From contig NC_080574.1 of assembly GCF_029962835.1 (NCBI RefSeq), positions 42,152,501 through 42,216,500 of the forward strand: 64,000 nucleotides of DNA. Direction: 5' to 3'. The stretch comes from Magnolia sinica. Lineage: Eukaryota; Streptophyta; Magnoliopsida; Magnoliales; Magnoliaceae. The notes under the pieces are model-generated. The model searched no databases and had not been told where the DNA came from. It was given only the letters and a program-made list of their open reading frames with translations. This document shows, piece after piece, positions 44,951 to 56,637 of this stretch. A program made the translations under genes and the position numbers. The first letter of the stretch is position 1, and each line of letters opens with the position of its first letter.

Positions 44951-45551
44951 TGCTGCTTTGAATGGAAGAAGACTTGGATTCTAGATATAGACAACTAGCC
45001 AAGATAAGGAAAAATGCTCTGGAAGATGAAACGCCAAAATGAGATGGAGAAGGAAGACAAGTGAAACCCTTTTCCCGCTCGCCCGTCTTTTATTGAGCGG
45101 TAAACTTCGATATCATCGAACATGGTTTCAATGATATCGATATACCTTAATCGATGTAATCAATGATGAGTTCGAGGGTAAACCAATCGACTCGACGTTT
45201 TAGATTCTCGAGAGGTCATCGATGAGATCGATTATGTGCCGATGAGATCGACAAATCGTTCGATTCAATGATTCTCTTATCGAGGAGAAGGATAGACATG
45301 TTATCACCAGTTTTTCGATAATCTTCCATATATGTATATCTTCAAATATTTTCATGTCAGCTTCAGTATATACATCAAAATTTGTACAAAAGTTGTACCA
45401 TCCAAAATTATAAACAACAAAATGTTTATACAAAAAAAAATGAGGTAAGATACCTCAGATATATCATGAAAATTTATCAAAATTGCATCATTTCAACCAC
45501 CATCCAGATCTAGATGCATAATATGGACATGTTTTCTAGGCTCAAATGTTA
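44951..45551. other. Non-coding junction where SIRE-2 RT, integrase and RNase H are missing
   Basis: Between the stop of gag-protease (45552) and the start of the extra ORF (44950) there are only 600 bases. A SIRE element should have about 3 kb of pol here. The right part still reads a few residues of pre-integrase sequence; the left part holds TCGATGAGATCGA-type motifs at 45105-45260. I could not place the deletion breakpoint exactly. Confidence 0.65.
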
Positions 45552-47956
45552 CTAAGCATATAGATCAACCTTTCCATTGCCTTTAATGATATAGCAATGG
45601 TTACTTGTGCGATAACCTTTCATCACTGGTTTGCCTGATAGGTCTAGGATCTCACATTCATGCTTGTTGAATGTAACCACATGCTTGTTGTCACATATTT
45701 GAGAGATTCTTAGAAGATTATGTGTCAATCCTTTTATGCAAAAGACACTCTCATTTTTTAGCATATTCAGTCCTTTGATAGTTCCCTGTCCTATTACCTT
45801 ACCAGTGCTTCCATCTCCATAAGTGACTATCCCATCATCAAGATTTATGTAATTTGTGAGGAGAGATTTGTCACCTGTGACATGTCGAGAGCATCTACTA
45901 TCCAGGTACCACTTAGCATCATTGCCAATTAAAAGATTTGAGTGAGTCATAAGGCAATTCTTCTTTTCTTTCACTACCCATTTTGTCACAGAATTTCTTA
46001 CTTGGGGAGTCTGTGTTCTATTAATTAGGTTGGGTAACTGAATCATGTTTCGTTGTTTTACAAATTCATTAGTTTTCTGATTTATTCCAGCCACCTGATT
46101 CAATAATTCGTTCATTCTAAGTGGTGATGAATGTATATTACTTCTAGCCATATTCCTAGGTGGATTCCTGACATTTTTTATTGTTCTTCTGGTTGGTCTA
46201 TATCTACCAGTATGATTTTGATCAGAATTGAGTTGAGTCCTCCTAGGAGATATGCATTCAAATTTATAATGGCCAGAATCTCCACATAAATGATAGACAG
46301 GAGTTGTTTTTGTTTTACTTCTTGATGCAGCAGATTTTTCAAATATTGGTGCTGCATTTTTGGATTTTGTTTTGGACTTGTCATATCCTAAACCACTCTT
46401 GTCTTTTCCAGGTCTTCCCATCCCTAAGAGTTTTTCTAATTTTTCACTACTTTGGAAGAATTTGTAACTTAGTTCAATTGACTTCCTGAATTGTTCTGCA
46501 TCAAACCTAAGTGTGTGATTTTCATTCTTTAGATGCTTAATTTCTTCTCCAAATAGATCAATCTGTTTAGTAAGTTTCGATGATTCAGATTTTAGAGACC
46601 GATTGATCCTTTTCAATTTATCATTTTCAGAGTGGTATTGTTGTAGATCATTTATCAAGTGCGTATTTATTTCCAATGTTTTGTCTAGATCTTTTTGCAA
46701 CAATTTATTTTTGTTTTCATTTATCCCAAGTCTTTTCAGGATATTGATGCTATGTATATAAAGTTGATTATAGGCATCTTGCAGTTTATCCTTTTCTTCT
46801 TCTTCTTTTTCTGTTTCCTCATCATCAGATGGAAATGATTCAGTGCTTGAGGTTCTTCGATTTTCTCAATTTCTATGGGAATGATGGAGGCTGTAGAGAC
46901 TATAAGGATTTTTAGGGATTTGACTATAAAGATTTTCAGGGATTTTTGGTCTCCATCACTCTCTGAGTCACTACATTCAGAATTTGACTCTTTAGTATAA
47001 TCCCATGTGGCTGCCATTGCATTTCCTTTGGTTTTCTTATTTGGGCATTCAGTGGACAGATGTCCAAACTTTCGACAGGTATAGCATTGAGGTTCTTTGG
47101 ACTTTTTAGCAGATTTACCTATAAAATGTTTGTTGTCCAACTGTCTTCCTTTAAATGGTCGGCCACAATTTTTATGAAAGAATTTTTTGAACCATTGAGC
47201 CAACAATGCCACGTCATCATCTTCATTCTCCCTTTCACTTTCATCTTCCTCATTTAGAGTATTTTTTGAGGTTTTAAGGACAGTATTTTTGGGTTTATGA
47301 GTTTGCTTGAAGTTTAGTTCAAATGTTTGTAGGGAACCTATAAGTTCTTCTACTTTCATCTCATCCATGTTTCTACATTCTTCATCAGTTGTGACTTTAG
47401 AATTGAATCGTTCCCGCAATGATCTCAGAATTTTCCTACAAATTTTTAGAACCAGAACTTTTTCTCCTAATCCACCCATAGAGTTGCAGATGATATTCAG
47501 TTTTGTAAAAAAATCCATGAAGGTCTCATGCTCTTCCATTCTGAGACTTTCAAACTGTGATGTTAGGAGTTGCAGTTTGAATCTTTTCACTGTGCTGGTT
47601 CCCTCATGAGTTGTTTCCAACAAGTCTCATGCTTCTTTAGCAGTTCCACACATACTGATTTGATTGAAGACTTCTTGGGACACAACACAATAGATAGTAT
47701 TCATTGCTTTAGCTTCAGAGGTTTGTTTCTCCTTATCGAATGTCGCTCACATTTCTTTGGATTTTGGTTTAGTGATAGTTGTGCCATTTTCAAGTACTAT
47801 TTAGTCAGTTGGTGGTACATATCCTCTTTCAACAATATCCCAAACATCATGATCCAAAGTTCTAAGAAAATAGTACATTCTAACCTTCCAGTATGCATAA
47901 TTTGATCCATCAAATACTGGAGGTTTAGTTACCAATGGGTCCTCTCCTTTGGCCAT
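45552..47956 (-). pseudogene. SIRE-2 gag and protease, nearly continuous
   Basis: The ATG at 47956 reads 'MAKGEDPLVTKPPVFDGSNY', the usual SIRE gag start. A stop lies near 47806 and others near 47627. The frame is then open from 47623 to 46736, with the gag core and a CCHC knuckle 'CYTCRKFGHLSTEC' near 47065. It is open again from 46703 to 45552: a long coiled coil ('LINDLQQYHSENDKLKRINR'), a degraded second knuckle 'YHLCGDSGHYKFEC' (first Cys lost), and protease 'WYLDSRCSRHVTGDKSLL' near 45870-45925. The active-site triplet is DSR instead of DSG. It ends in a stop at 45552 before the integrase. Gag forms the particle and protease matures it; the Gly-to-Arg change should inactivate the protease. 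Confidence 0.8.
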
Positions 47957-48012
47957 ATTACCAACTTCAGTTAAGATCACTCTCTAGGCGGTGAAGCCCT
48001 TAAGACAGACCC

Positions 48013-48024
48013 GCTCTGATACCA
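48013..48024 (-). promoter_or_regulatory. Primer-binding site of SIRE-2
   Basis: The minus strand reads TGGTATCAGAGC, a perfect 12-base match to the complement of the initiator-Met tRNA 3' end. It lies two bases inside the right LTR and confirms the minus orientation. Confidence 0.9.
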
Positions 48025-48559
48025 ATTGAAATTACAGTAATGACCTCTTTAGTTGAAGTAGGAATATGCCAAGATGTCCTGGAGGGGGGCGAATAGGACT
48101 TTTTAGTATTTTATGATATTTTAAAACCTATCAACCCTATCCTAAATAAATATGCAAGTATCAGGACTTATTCAAAATAACTCTAATGACTTCCAAGCCA
48201 AATAGAGGATCCAATCACAAAACTATTCAAAAGATAAACAAGATGCATAACATAGTTCAAGATGGATGTGACTGCGTGTGAGGTGTGATTCTACTTAGTT
48301 CCAGAAAGACATGTGCATATGTAATATGAAGACAATCAGAGAAATCACATAAACAGTAGAAGTAAATGGCAATCTCAAACACAGTCATTTTTAGTGGTTC
48401 GACTACGTGTCTACTCCACTTCCAGCGAATGCACTCAACCCTTGAGTATACCGGATCTCACTAACGAAGGTTTCAAATGTAGTTTACCTCAAACCAATAC
48501 AACCTACACTAAGCTGACTCTAACGTGTCTACACGACACAAGTTTATGCCGCACACAGG

Positions 48560-48830
48560 AGCAAGAGTCAACACACAATACCCAACTTTAAGGCCATACA
48601 GGCCAAGGATCCACACAAGGAACCTACCATTTTATACTCCCATGAGCAAGGGTCAACACATAACACCCAGGTTTTAGACCACACAGGTCAAGGAACTAAG
48701 TTTATGCTCTCCATAGAGCAAGGGTCAATACAAAGCACCCACCTTTTAGACCACACAGGTCAAGGACCTACACAAGGACCTAAGTTTATGCTCTCCATAG
48801 AGCAAGGGTCAACACAAAGCACCCACCACA
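48560..48830. repeat. Tandem repeat of 75-90 bp in the SIRE-2 right LTR
   Basis: These are the same units as in the left LTR, here with two nearly identical neighbouring copies of 'agtttatgctctccatagag' at 48697 and 48782. The pattern differs slightly from the left LTR, as expected if units were gained or lost after insertion. Confidence 0.8.
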
Positions 48831-49399
48831 TACACTCCCATCGGAGGCCTCCTATGAGGACTTGAAAGGGGTGAAAAGTACCTTTGACCCAATCCTATAA
48901 AAGGAATGATCACAAAGGTTCTTTGGACTCTAATGACTTATAGATAAGTAGATGAGCCTCATTAAGTACATTGATGAAGATCTCCTCCTTTGATGACGAA
49001 GAATCTTCAGCTCCCTTGAACCGCAACTCGGATGATGTACAAATGTACGGCAATGGGTAGGGTCAAGGTTATGATGGAATCCTACTCTATTAAATATTTT
49101 CCTATGAAAGAGACAGAGCTATTCCAATCATCTATGCATTCAAGGCATCCCAGCTTATAATTTGCCATTAAGATGGTAGCTGTAGGATCTTTGAATGCAG
49201 AAGTTCATTCCCCAATCCACTCTATTGAATGTCAATGATGAGTGTAGATTGGAGGATGAACTTCAATGAGAGAAAATGCTTAGGATATATGATCTAGATT
49301 TAAACACTCAAAAGCACACTCTATTTTCTCTATAAACAACTAAAGACAAGCTCCCATTAAATAGCCAAAAGGCTCCAATGGATATAAAATGGTCATATT

Positions 49400-50230
49400 T
49401 TTTACCGAGTTCGATATCATCAAGCAGGGTTTGATATCATCGAGCGTATACTCTCGATAGCATCAAATAACCACTCGATGATATGAACTCAAATGTCAAA
49501 CGCTTTTGAAACTTTTTGCCAATTGGTCGAGGGGATTGAACATGCTTCGATGTCATCGGATTTCGAACTTCGATTTCATCGAAATGAGGTTCGATTCCTC
49601 AACATTTAAAAATGAGAGAGCAAATGCTTTTTAAGCTTATCAGGTGTATGATATGATCGAGCATCACTCGATATCATCAGAATTTGAATATCGATGATAT
49701 CGATGGCAGTGTCGATTCATCGATAATTCGAAGGAATTTTCCTATAAGCGTGTTGGACAGTTTATGTCCTATTTCGATGACATCGACCATGCCTCGATAT
49801 GATCGATATTTGAATATCGATTTTATCGAGTGGTCCCCGATACATGAAATTTTTAACCTGAAAACTTGCTAGATAAATTTGTGTCACAATCCGATATCAT
49901 CGAAGGTCTACCGATATCACAAGATCTGAATTTCAAGGATATCGAGGATCCCTTCGACATATCGAAAATCATATGATTTGCCTTAGCAGTATATTGGACA
50001 CAACTAACTAGATGTCGATTTTATCAAGTTGACTTGATGGACTCGAGATTCAAAATTCGATGATATCGAACAGTCCATCGATTCATCAATAATTCAGTCT
50101 AGAGTTCTTTGTAGTTGCTAGACATCTGAAGTCCTCAATTCGATATTATCAAGTGAGTTTTGAGGACATCGACAACAGGGTTCAATCTCATCGAACCAAG
50201 AGTCGATAAATCGACAAAGGCAGAAAACTT
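49400..50230. repeat. Array of TCGATATCATCGA-type motifs, right LTR
   Basis: This is the counterpart of the left LTR array. It has one extra segment around 49905-49960, holding three additional motif copies, that is missing from the left LTR. Confidence 0.85.
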
Positions 50231-50471
50231 AAGGATTTTCCTGATTTTACAAATTAGTTTTCTTACCAAAACCCTAGGATGTTCTATGTAATTTTAAGGG
50301 TTTTATGTACTTGGTGTTTTGGGCCATGGGATGTGAGGCTAAGGCTTATGTTTGGCGAGTTCGGGTACACATCCTGTTGAGGCAGACGCTTGAACAATCT
50401 TCCTATGGGGCTCCTTTGTCTTGTTGACTCAACGCTCACGCTAATTGACAAACCAAGGCACTTTCATGAAT

Positions 50472-51314
50472 AGGGGTCCCCAGGGTATTCCTAGGCATCT
50501 TCTAGGGTTTGAGGAGTGGAGCAAAAGCGTGAAGAAGCTGTCGCCAAGAGTTTTTTCTTCCCTTTCCTTAGTCGTTTTTATGCTTTTCTTAAGAGATTCT
50601 AGTTCAATCATGTCTATGGTTGGCTAAACCTCTTAGCTAGGGCTAAGAGGTGAAGCTTGTAGTGTGATTGGGATGTTTTCTTTGTTTTGATTCATGTTTT
50701 ATTAAACTCTCTTAGATTCTAGTTTGATTATGTAGGAACATTTTTAATTTCTAATGGTTTGTTGTGACAAATTACAATAAATATGCGATAGCTTGAAATA
50801 TCTTCTTTTCCAGATTTAATATTGTGAAATTAGGAAATCTCATTGTTCACCATCGTCCCTTGGGTATGGAAGGGTGATGGAATCCTTCCTAACCTTCACA
50901 ATGCTTATATGATTAGTTGTGTGATTGGTAGATCATGTTGTTTGCCTTGTCTCCTGGGCATGGTTAGGTGATGGAATCACTTCTAAATCCTCATAAGTCT
51001 CATCCATTGATGATTAGATCCATGAAAAGTTCAGACATTTGACAAATTTCTTCGTCCTTGAATCAAGCAAGGTAGCATCCCGAGAACCTACAAGTGGATC
51101 CTTGAAAACCCTAGTTTCCCACCTTTGAATTTCTTAAGTTTTTCATTATATCTCTCACAATTACTCTCTATACTTCCCGATTTAGGTTTACATCTTCTTC
51201 TAATTCTAATTCTAGTTGCTTTCAGAAGACACACAAGTTCAATCCCTGTGGATTCGACCTCGGTCTTACCGAGATTATTACTACATCGTGACCCTACACT
51301 TGGGTTTGTGATCA
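50472..51314 (+). mobile_element. LTR-B: part downstream of the SIRE-2 insertion
   Basis: It resumes AGGGGTCCCCAGGG directly after the second TSD-like copy, matching LTR-A just after its TATA box. It ends GGGTTTGTGATCA at 51314, seven bases before a PBS. Together with 36336-36888 it makes a 1.4-kb LTR equal in length to LTR-A. Confidence 0.8.
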
Positions 51315-51320
51315 AGTTTT

Positions 51321-51338
51321 TAGCGTCGTTGTCAAGGA
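51321..51338 (+). promoter_or_regulatory. Primer-binding site of the plus-strand Athila-like element
   Basis: TAGCGTCGTTGTCAAGGA is a mutated form of TGGCGCCGTTGCCGGGGA, the PBS usual in Athila-type elements. It begins seven bases after the LTR-B end at 51314. Most differences are G-to-A or C-to-T transitions. Confidence 0.75.
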
Positions 51339-51858
51339 TTGATGACTGCATTTTTCTGAGATTAGCTAGTTTTAGAATTAGTTTAAGATTAGGATTTTTT
51401 TTGAATTATTTTAGAAACTAACTTAGCTTTCAATTTCTAGGTTTAGAAACTTTCCTAATTTGTTTTTAGAAACTTTCCTTTTTCATTTTTCTTAGATCTA
51501 CTTTCTAATTCTAGGTTTAGAAACTTTCCTTTTCTCATTTTAGAAACTTTCTATTTTCTATTTTTAGAAATTTTTTTTTTTTGGAACTAGTTTACTTTCC
51601 TGAATCATTTTTAGAAACTTTCTAATTTTAGAATTTCTGTTTTTAGAAACTAAATTGTTTTGTTTTGTTTTGTAGGATCTTAATTTAGGAACTTCTAATT
51701 TGGTAACTTCTTTCTAATTCCCTCTCTATTTCTATTTCTAGATTTCTATTTCCCTTCTTTCTTTTAGGTTCATGTTAGAATATGACATTGAGGGTTGAGA
51801 GTGTTTCATGCCCAAGTAGGTTTGTGACAACACTTAACGTCTTTTAAGTGAAGGAGGA
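51339..51858 (+). repeat. Leader of the Athila-like element with TTTAGAAACTTTCC repeats
   Basis: Between the PBS and gag, the phrase 'tttttagaaactttcctaat' recurs roughly ten times from 51405 to 51655 at 20-45 base spacing, with poly-T stretches. No protein is encoded. Gag frames begin after 51780. Confidence 0.7.
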
Positions 51859-53350
51859 TTGGTTGAGGGGTTATCTATTCATCACAGGATTAGACACCAC
51901 TCGAGATCCTTAGAGTTAATTGAGGTTATAGCTGCAAATCAACCAGTCAATCAACTGGGAGGACAACCTCAACTTAGGGTTGACGAAGTCCAGGACGAGA
52001 ATAAGGTGCATCAAGCACCCCCACCTCGTACTTTGCAAGACTATTTACAACCGGCAGGGGTGAGCATGCCCTCATGTATGGTTTTTTCAGAAAATACGGG
52101 ACATGGATTTAAGCCAGAGGTGATCCAACTCCTTCCAAAATTCCATTGAATTGAATCCGAAAGTCTATATACACACTTGAAAGAGTTTGATGAGATTATA
52201 GCCACTTTATATTTTCCTAACATGTCTAAGGACACGGTCAGACTGAAACTCTTTCCCTTTTCTTTGGAAGAGAAAGCTAAGATGTGGTTGTATTTACTAT
52301 GTCCCCGATCTATTGGTACATGGAATGACATGATAAGGGAGTTCATAAAGAAATTTTTTCTACATCATAAAACGAACACCTTTAGAAAGTCAATCATGAA
52401 CTTTGCCCAAAAGGAGGATGAAACATTCTTCCAATGTTAGGAGCGGTTCAAGGATCTTGTCAGTTCATGCCCACAACATGGTTTTGAAACGTGACACATT
52501 ACACACTTTTTCTATAATGGTCTGACATCTTCTATACACCAATTGGTTGAGACAATGTGCAATGGGAAATTCATGAATAAAAATGTCGATGATGTGTGGG
52601 ACTACTTGGACAGACTTGCTGAAAACGCACAATCATGGGACACCTACCCAAAATCAAGCACCACTTCTAGGCCCACTCGATCAAAGGAAAGGGGTGGATT
52701 ATACCTTTTGAAAGAGGATGATGATATCAATGCTAAAGTTGTTAATCTCATAAGGAAATTTGAGGCCATGGAACTAAAGAAGGATAAAGTTAAGGAAACT
52801 GTTTGTGGTATTTATGCTGGCAACGTTCACACAACTGGAAATTGTCCAACAATACCTACCTTTTAAGAGGTGCTGAATGAGCAATCTAATACCGTGAACA
52901 ATTACCAAAGACCTTTCAATGGACATACCTCCAATACATACAATCCTAGTTGGGGAAATCATCCAAACTTCAGTTGGAGAATGGACAAACTGTTACCCCT
53001 CAAGGTTTCTTCAATCAAATTCTAAATCAATGGAGACCTCAAGAGGATCCGGTCTGAAAACATATTCAAAACCAAGAGCATATCACTCAGGGTATATTGG
53101 AAACCCTTCAAGACCTTTCAAAGGTCATACAAGGGCATGAGACAAAAAATTCAATTGGAGAAAAAGGGATTCTTCCAGCTCAACATTTCCCCAATCCTAA
53201 ACCGCAATACAAAATAAGTGATCTAAGCTCTTCAAATCAAATGCAGCAAGCTAAGTCTATCACCACTCTTAGGAGTGGGAAGATCATTGACAAAACCATT
53301 CCGGTTAGGGCTAAATAGCCTAAGGACCCGGAAGAGGACAACGATGATAG
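51780..53350 (+). pseudogene. Gag of the plus-strand Athila-like element, broken
   Basis: Frames read 'TLQDYLQPAGVSMPSC' (about 52033), 'FKPEVIQLLPKFH', and the retrotransposon gag core 'LKEFDEIIATLYFPNMSKDT' through 'SLEEKAKMWLYLLCPRSIG' and 'MIREFIKKFFLHHKTN' (52177-52380). 'FYNGLTSSIHQLVETMCNGK' and a degraded zinc-knuckle region 'CGIYAGNVHTTGNC' (about 52800-52845) follow. In-frame stops replace expected Gly or Trp codons at 52147, 52438 and 52493. The true start is not clear because the first in-frame codons are not ATG. Gag would package element RNA. Confidence 0.75.
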
Positions 53351-56257
53351 ACCTAGCACTGCTCCACAAGAATTGAAACCGGAACTTCAAGGCAAGCCGA
53401 TTGGCCCATTCCCCCAACGGTTGGTTGCACTAAAACCTCTCTTTAACTCTCAGGACATTCTAGAGGTGTTGAAACAAGTGAAGGTCAACATCCCTCTACT
53501 GGATGCGGTTAAACAAATACCTTCATATGCCAAAATTTTGAAAGACTTGTGTACGACCAAAAGATAGCAAAATATTCAAAAGGAAATCTTTTTAACTGAA
53601 AAAGTGAGTGTTATCCTAGAGAAAGATGTGCCACAAAAATACAAAGATCCCAGTAGCCCAACCGTCGCTTGTATAATTAGGAACTACTGGATTGAGCATG
53701 CACTTCTTGATTTAGGAGCGAGTGTAAATCTGATTCCTTATTCGGTCTACGAACAACAAGTTTGGGTGAATTGAAACCCACCCAAACTACATTACAGCTT
53801 GTCGATCGCTCAGTTCGTGTACCAAGAGGGATAATCGAGGATGTGTTGGTCCAGGTTGACAGATTCTACTACATGGTAGATTTTATCGTCCTAATACTCA
53901 ACCCATCATGGACATAAGTACTAAAATTCCCGTCATTCTTGGTCGCCCATTCCTTGCCACTTCAAACGCAATTATTAATTACAGAAATGGAGTCATGAGT
54001 GTGTCCTTCAGGAATATGACATTGGAGTTGAATAGTTTTTTTAACACAAGCAAACAGTTAGAGGATGAAGATGATTCCTACGATATTAACCTGATTGATT
54101 CTTTCGTGGAAGATAGAGCACTTCTGACCTTATCCCCTGACCCTCTAGAGACGTGCTTGGCCCACTCCCATGATTTAGATGATGATATGATTAGGAAGAT
54201 GGGTGTCATGCTTGATGATGTGCCGGTACTTGAAGTTAACCAGTGGAGACCATAATTCGAAGAATTGCCCCCAAACTGATGTAGTGCCTCTACCATCTAA
54301 CCTCAAGGCACCGAAGCTTGACCTAAAATCTTTGCTCTCTGATTTGAAATGTCTATTTAGGTTAAGATGAGACATACTCGGTGGTGATTTCTTCTCGCAT
54401 TGAGCAAGAACAGGAGAGTATGCTCATATATACTCTCATTGAGCACAAAGGAGCCCTTGGATGGTCGATTGCAGACCTCAAGGGAATTGACCCTTTGATT
54501 TGTACTCATCGTATTCATCTTGAGGATAATGTGAAGACCTCACGACAACCACAACGTAGACTAAATCTAAACATGAAGTGGTTAAAGCCGTGGTTCTTAA
54601 ACTATTAGATGTGGGGTATCATATACACTATATACGATAGTCAATGGGTGAGTCCAACTCAGGTGGTTCCTAGGAAGTCTGGAATCACCATCATAGCCAA
54701 TGTCAACAATGAACTCGTCCCAACTAGAGTTACTACTGGTTGGAGAATGTGCGTTGACTACATGAAGTTGAACACCTTCATGAGGAAGGACCACTTTCCT
54801 TTGCCCTTCATTGATCAAATTTTGAAAAGGCTAGCTAGTCCTTCCTATGACTGTTTCCTTAACGGATATTCGGGCTACAACCAGATCGAGATAGCCCTTG
54901 AAGATCAAGAAAAGACCACGTTTACATGTCCTTTTGACACCTTTGCTTACCAAAGGACACCCATTTGGACTGTGTAATGCCCCCGCCACCTTTCAGCAAT
55001 GTATGATGAGTATTTTTTCTGAAATGGTGGGATAATATTTAGAGGTTTTCATGGACGACTTCTCGGTCTTTAGTCCATCCTTCAGCAAATGCTTGGAAAA
55101 TTTGAAAAATATGCTGAAGCGATGTGAGGAAAAGAACTTGGTACTGAATTGGGAGAAGTGTCACTTCATGGTTCATAAGGGAATTGTCCTTGGACATATC
55201 ATCTCGTCCAAGGGAATTGAGGTAGATAAGGCTAAAATTGATCTTATCTCTAACCTACCTCCACCCAAGAATATACGAGACGTGCGATCCTTTCTAGGAC
55301 ACACTGGGTTTTACAGAAGATTCATAAAGGACTTTAGTCACCTCTCTCATCCTCTATATAATCTACTTCAAAAGAATGCACCATACGAGTAGACTAAGTA
55401 ATACCAAGAAGCTTTTACTAAGCTCAAGGGCATGTTAACCACTGCACCTATCATGCAGCCACCCGACTGGAGCCTTCCTTTTGAACTTATGTGTGATGCG
55501 TCTGATTATGCTCTTGGGGCGATTTTAGGCCAAAGAAAAGAAAAGAAGCCCTATGTTATTCATTACGCAAGTAGAACTCTAAATCCTACCTAAGTGAACT
55601 ACTCTACTACGGAAAAGGAACTCTTAGTCGTAGTGTTCACTTTGGACAAATTTAGGTCCTACTTGATCAGATCCAAGATCATCATTTACACAGATCATGC
55701 GGCGCTCAAATATCTTCTTTCTAAGAATGATGCTAAGCCCTGCCTGATTAGATGAATCCTCCTACTCTAAGAATTTGATTTGGAAATAAAAGATAAAAAG
55801 GGACTAGAGAACGTAGTGGCTGACCATCTTTCCCACCTTGATCTCTCTTATTCCCTTGAGACGACACATATAAATGACATGTTCTTTGATGAATAATTGT
55901 TCAAAGTCTCTCATTCACCTTGGTTTGCTGATATTGCCAATTATCTTACCACAGGTTTCACGCCGACACATTGGACTGCGCAAGAAAAAAAATTCTTCGC
56001 TGAGGTTCATAAGTTCTTCTGAGATGATCCATATTTGTTTAAATATTACCTAGACCAAATCTCAAGGAGATGTGTACTAGACAATGAACACCAAAGTGTC
56101 ATCTCCTTCTGTCACTCTCAGGCCTATGGTGGTCACTTTTCTACTAAAAAAACCACAGCAAAGATTCTACAGTGTAGCTTTTACTAGCCAACTATGTTCA
56201 GGGACACTTACGAGTTTTGTAAAGCTTATGAGTGTTGTCAGAAATTGGGAGCATTTT
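53351..56257 (+). pseudogene. Pol of the Athila-like element: protease, RT, RNase H, start of integrase
   Basis: The protease active site reads 'LLDLGASVNLIPYSVYEQ' near 53705-53760, the DLGAS form normal for Athila, followed by 'VILGRPFLATSNAIINYRNG' (about 53930). RT includes 'WVSPTQVVPRKSG', 'TGWRMCVDYMKLN', 'FLNGYSGYNQI' and an intact 'FMDDFSVF' catalytic box near 55045-55070. RNase H reads 'LMCDASDYALGAILGQRKEK' (about 55485) and '[19 protein letters not shown]' (about 55680). Integrase starts with its zinc region 'SFCHSQAYGGHFSTKKTTA' and 'FCKAYECCQKLG' and stops at 56257, where hAT-related sequence begins. The integrase core and the 3' LTR are missing. Several stops and frameshifts occur, for example near 53566, 54976 and 55392. 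Confidence 0.8.
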
Positions 56258-56637
56258 CTCATTGAAAATATATCCATATTTGTTTTAATGTCTTTATTTA
56301 TTTCAATTTTAATGCATATGCATGTTCCAGTTTGTCTCTCAATTTTCTCTTTGGATATATTTTCTGCATTTATTTCATTCATCAAATGTCTATACTTTGT
56401 GTAGATGTTTGACAAAGAATCAAATACATGATGAATATATTTTAAGAGATAAGGGGAGTAGTTGGAAATTTGGAATGTCATTTAAATTGAAAAATGAAGA
56501 CATTACAATCTATCCAACCTTAAATGGGTGGCTGATTTAGATAATTAGGCAAGTATAGTCGTCTATGAAAATATTACAATTTTTAATTTATAAAATTGTA
56601 TAGTAAAAATTATGACCTTTTGAAACTCTCTTATAAA

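Larger units (their letters stand above)
36889..50466 (-). mobile_element. SIRE-like Ty1/copia element SIRE-2 (13.6 kb), pol-deleted, inside LTR-B
   Basis: Two direct LTRs (36889-39249 and 48027-50466) start TGAAATT and end GCACTTTCA. Inside, on the minus strand, lie an initiator-Met PBS next to the right LTR, gag-protease, an extra downstream ORF and a polypurine tract next to the left LTR. Flanks are TAAAT at 36884-36888 and TGAAT at 50467-50471, a 4/5 match consistent with a diverged TSD. RT, integrase core and RNase H are missing. A 3.6-kb insertion lies within the extra ORF. It was probably dependent on an autonomous relative. Confidence 0.85.
48027..50466 (-). mobile_element. SIRE-2 right LTR (5' LTR)
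   Basis: 2,440 bp, starting three bases after the complement of the PBS. It is clearly homologous to the left LTR with many substitutions and a few indels, so the insertion is not recent. Tandem units lie at 48540-48830 and the TCGATATCATCGA array at 49400-50230. Confidence 0.85.
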
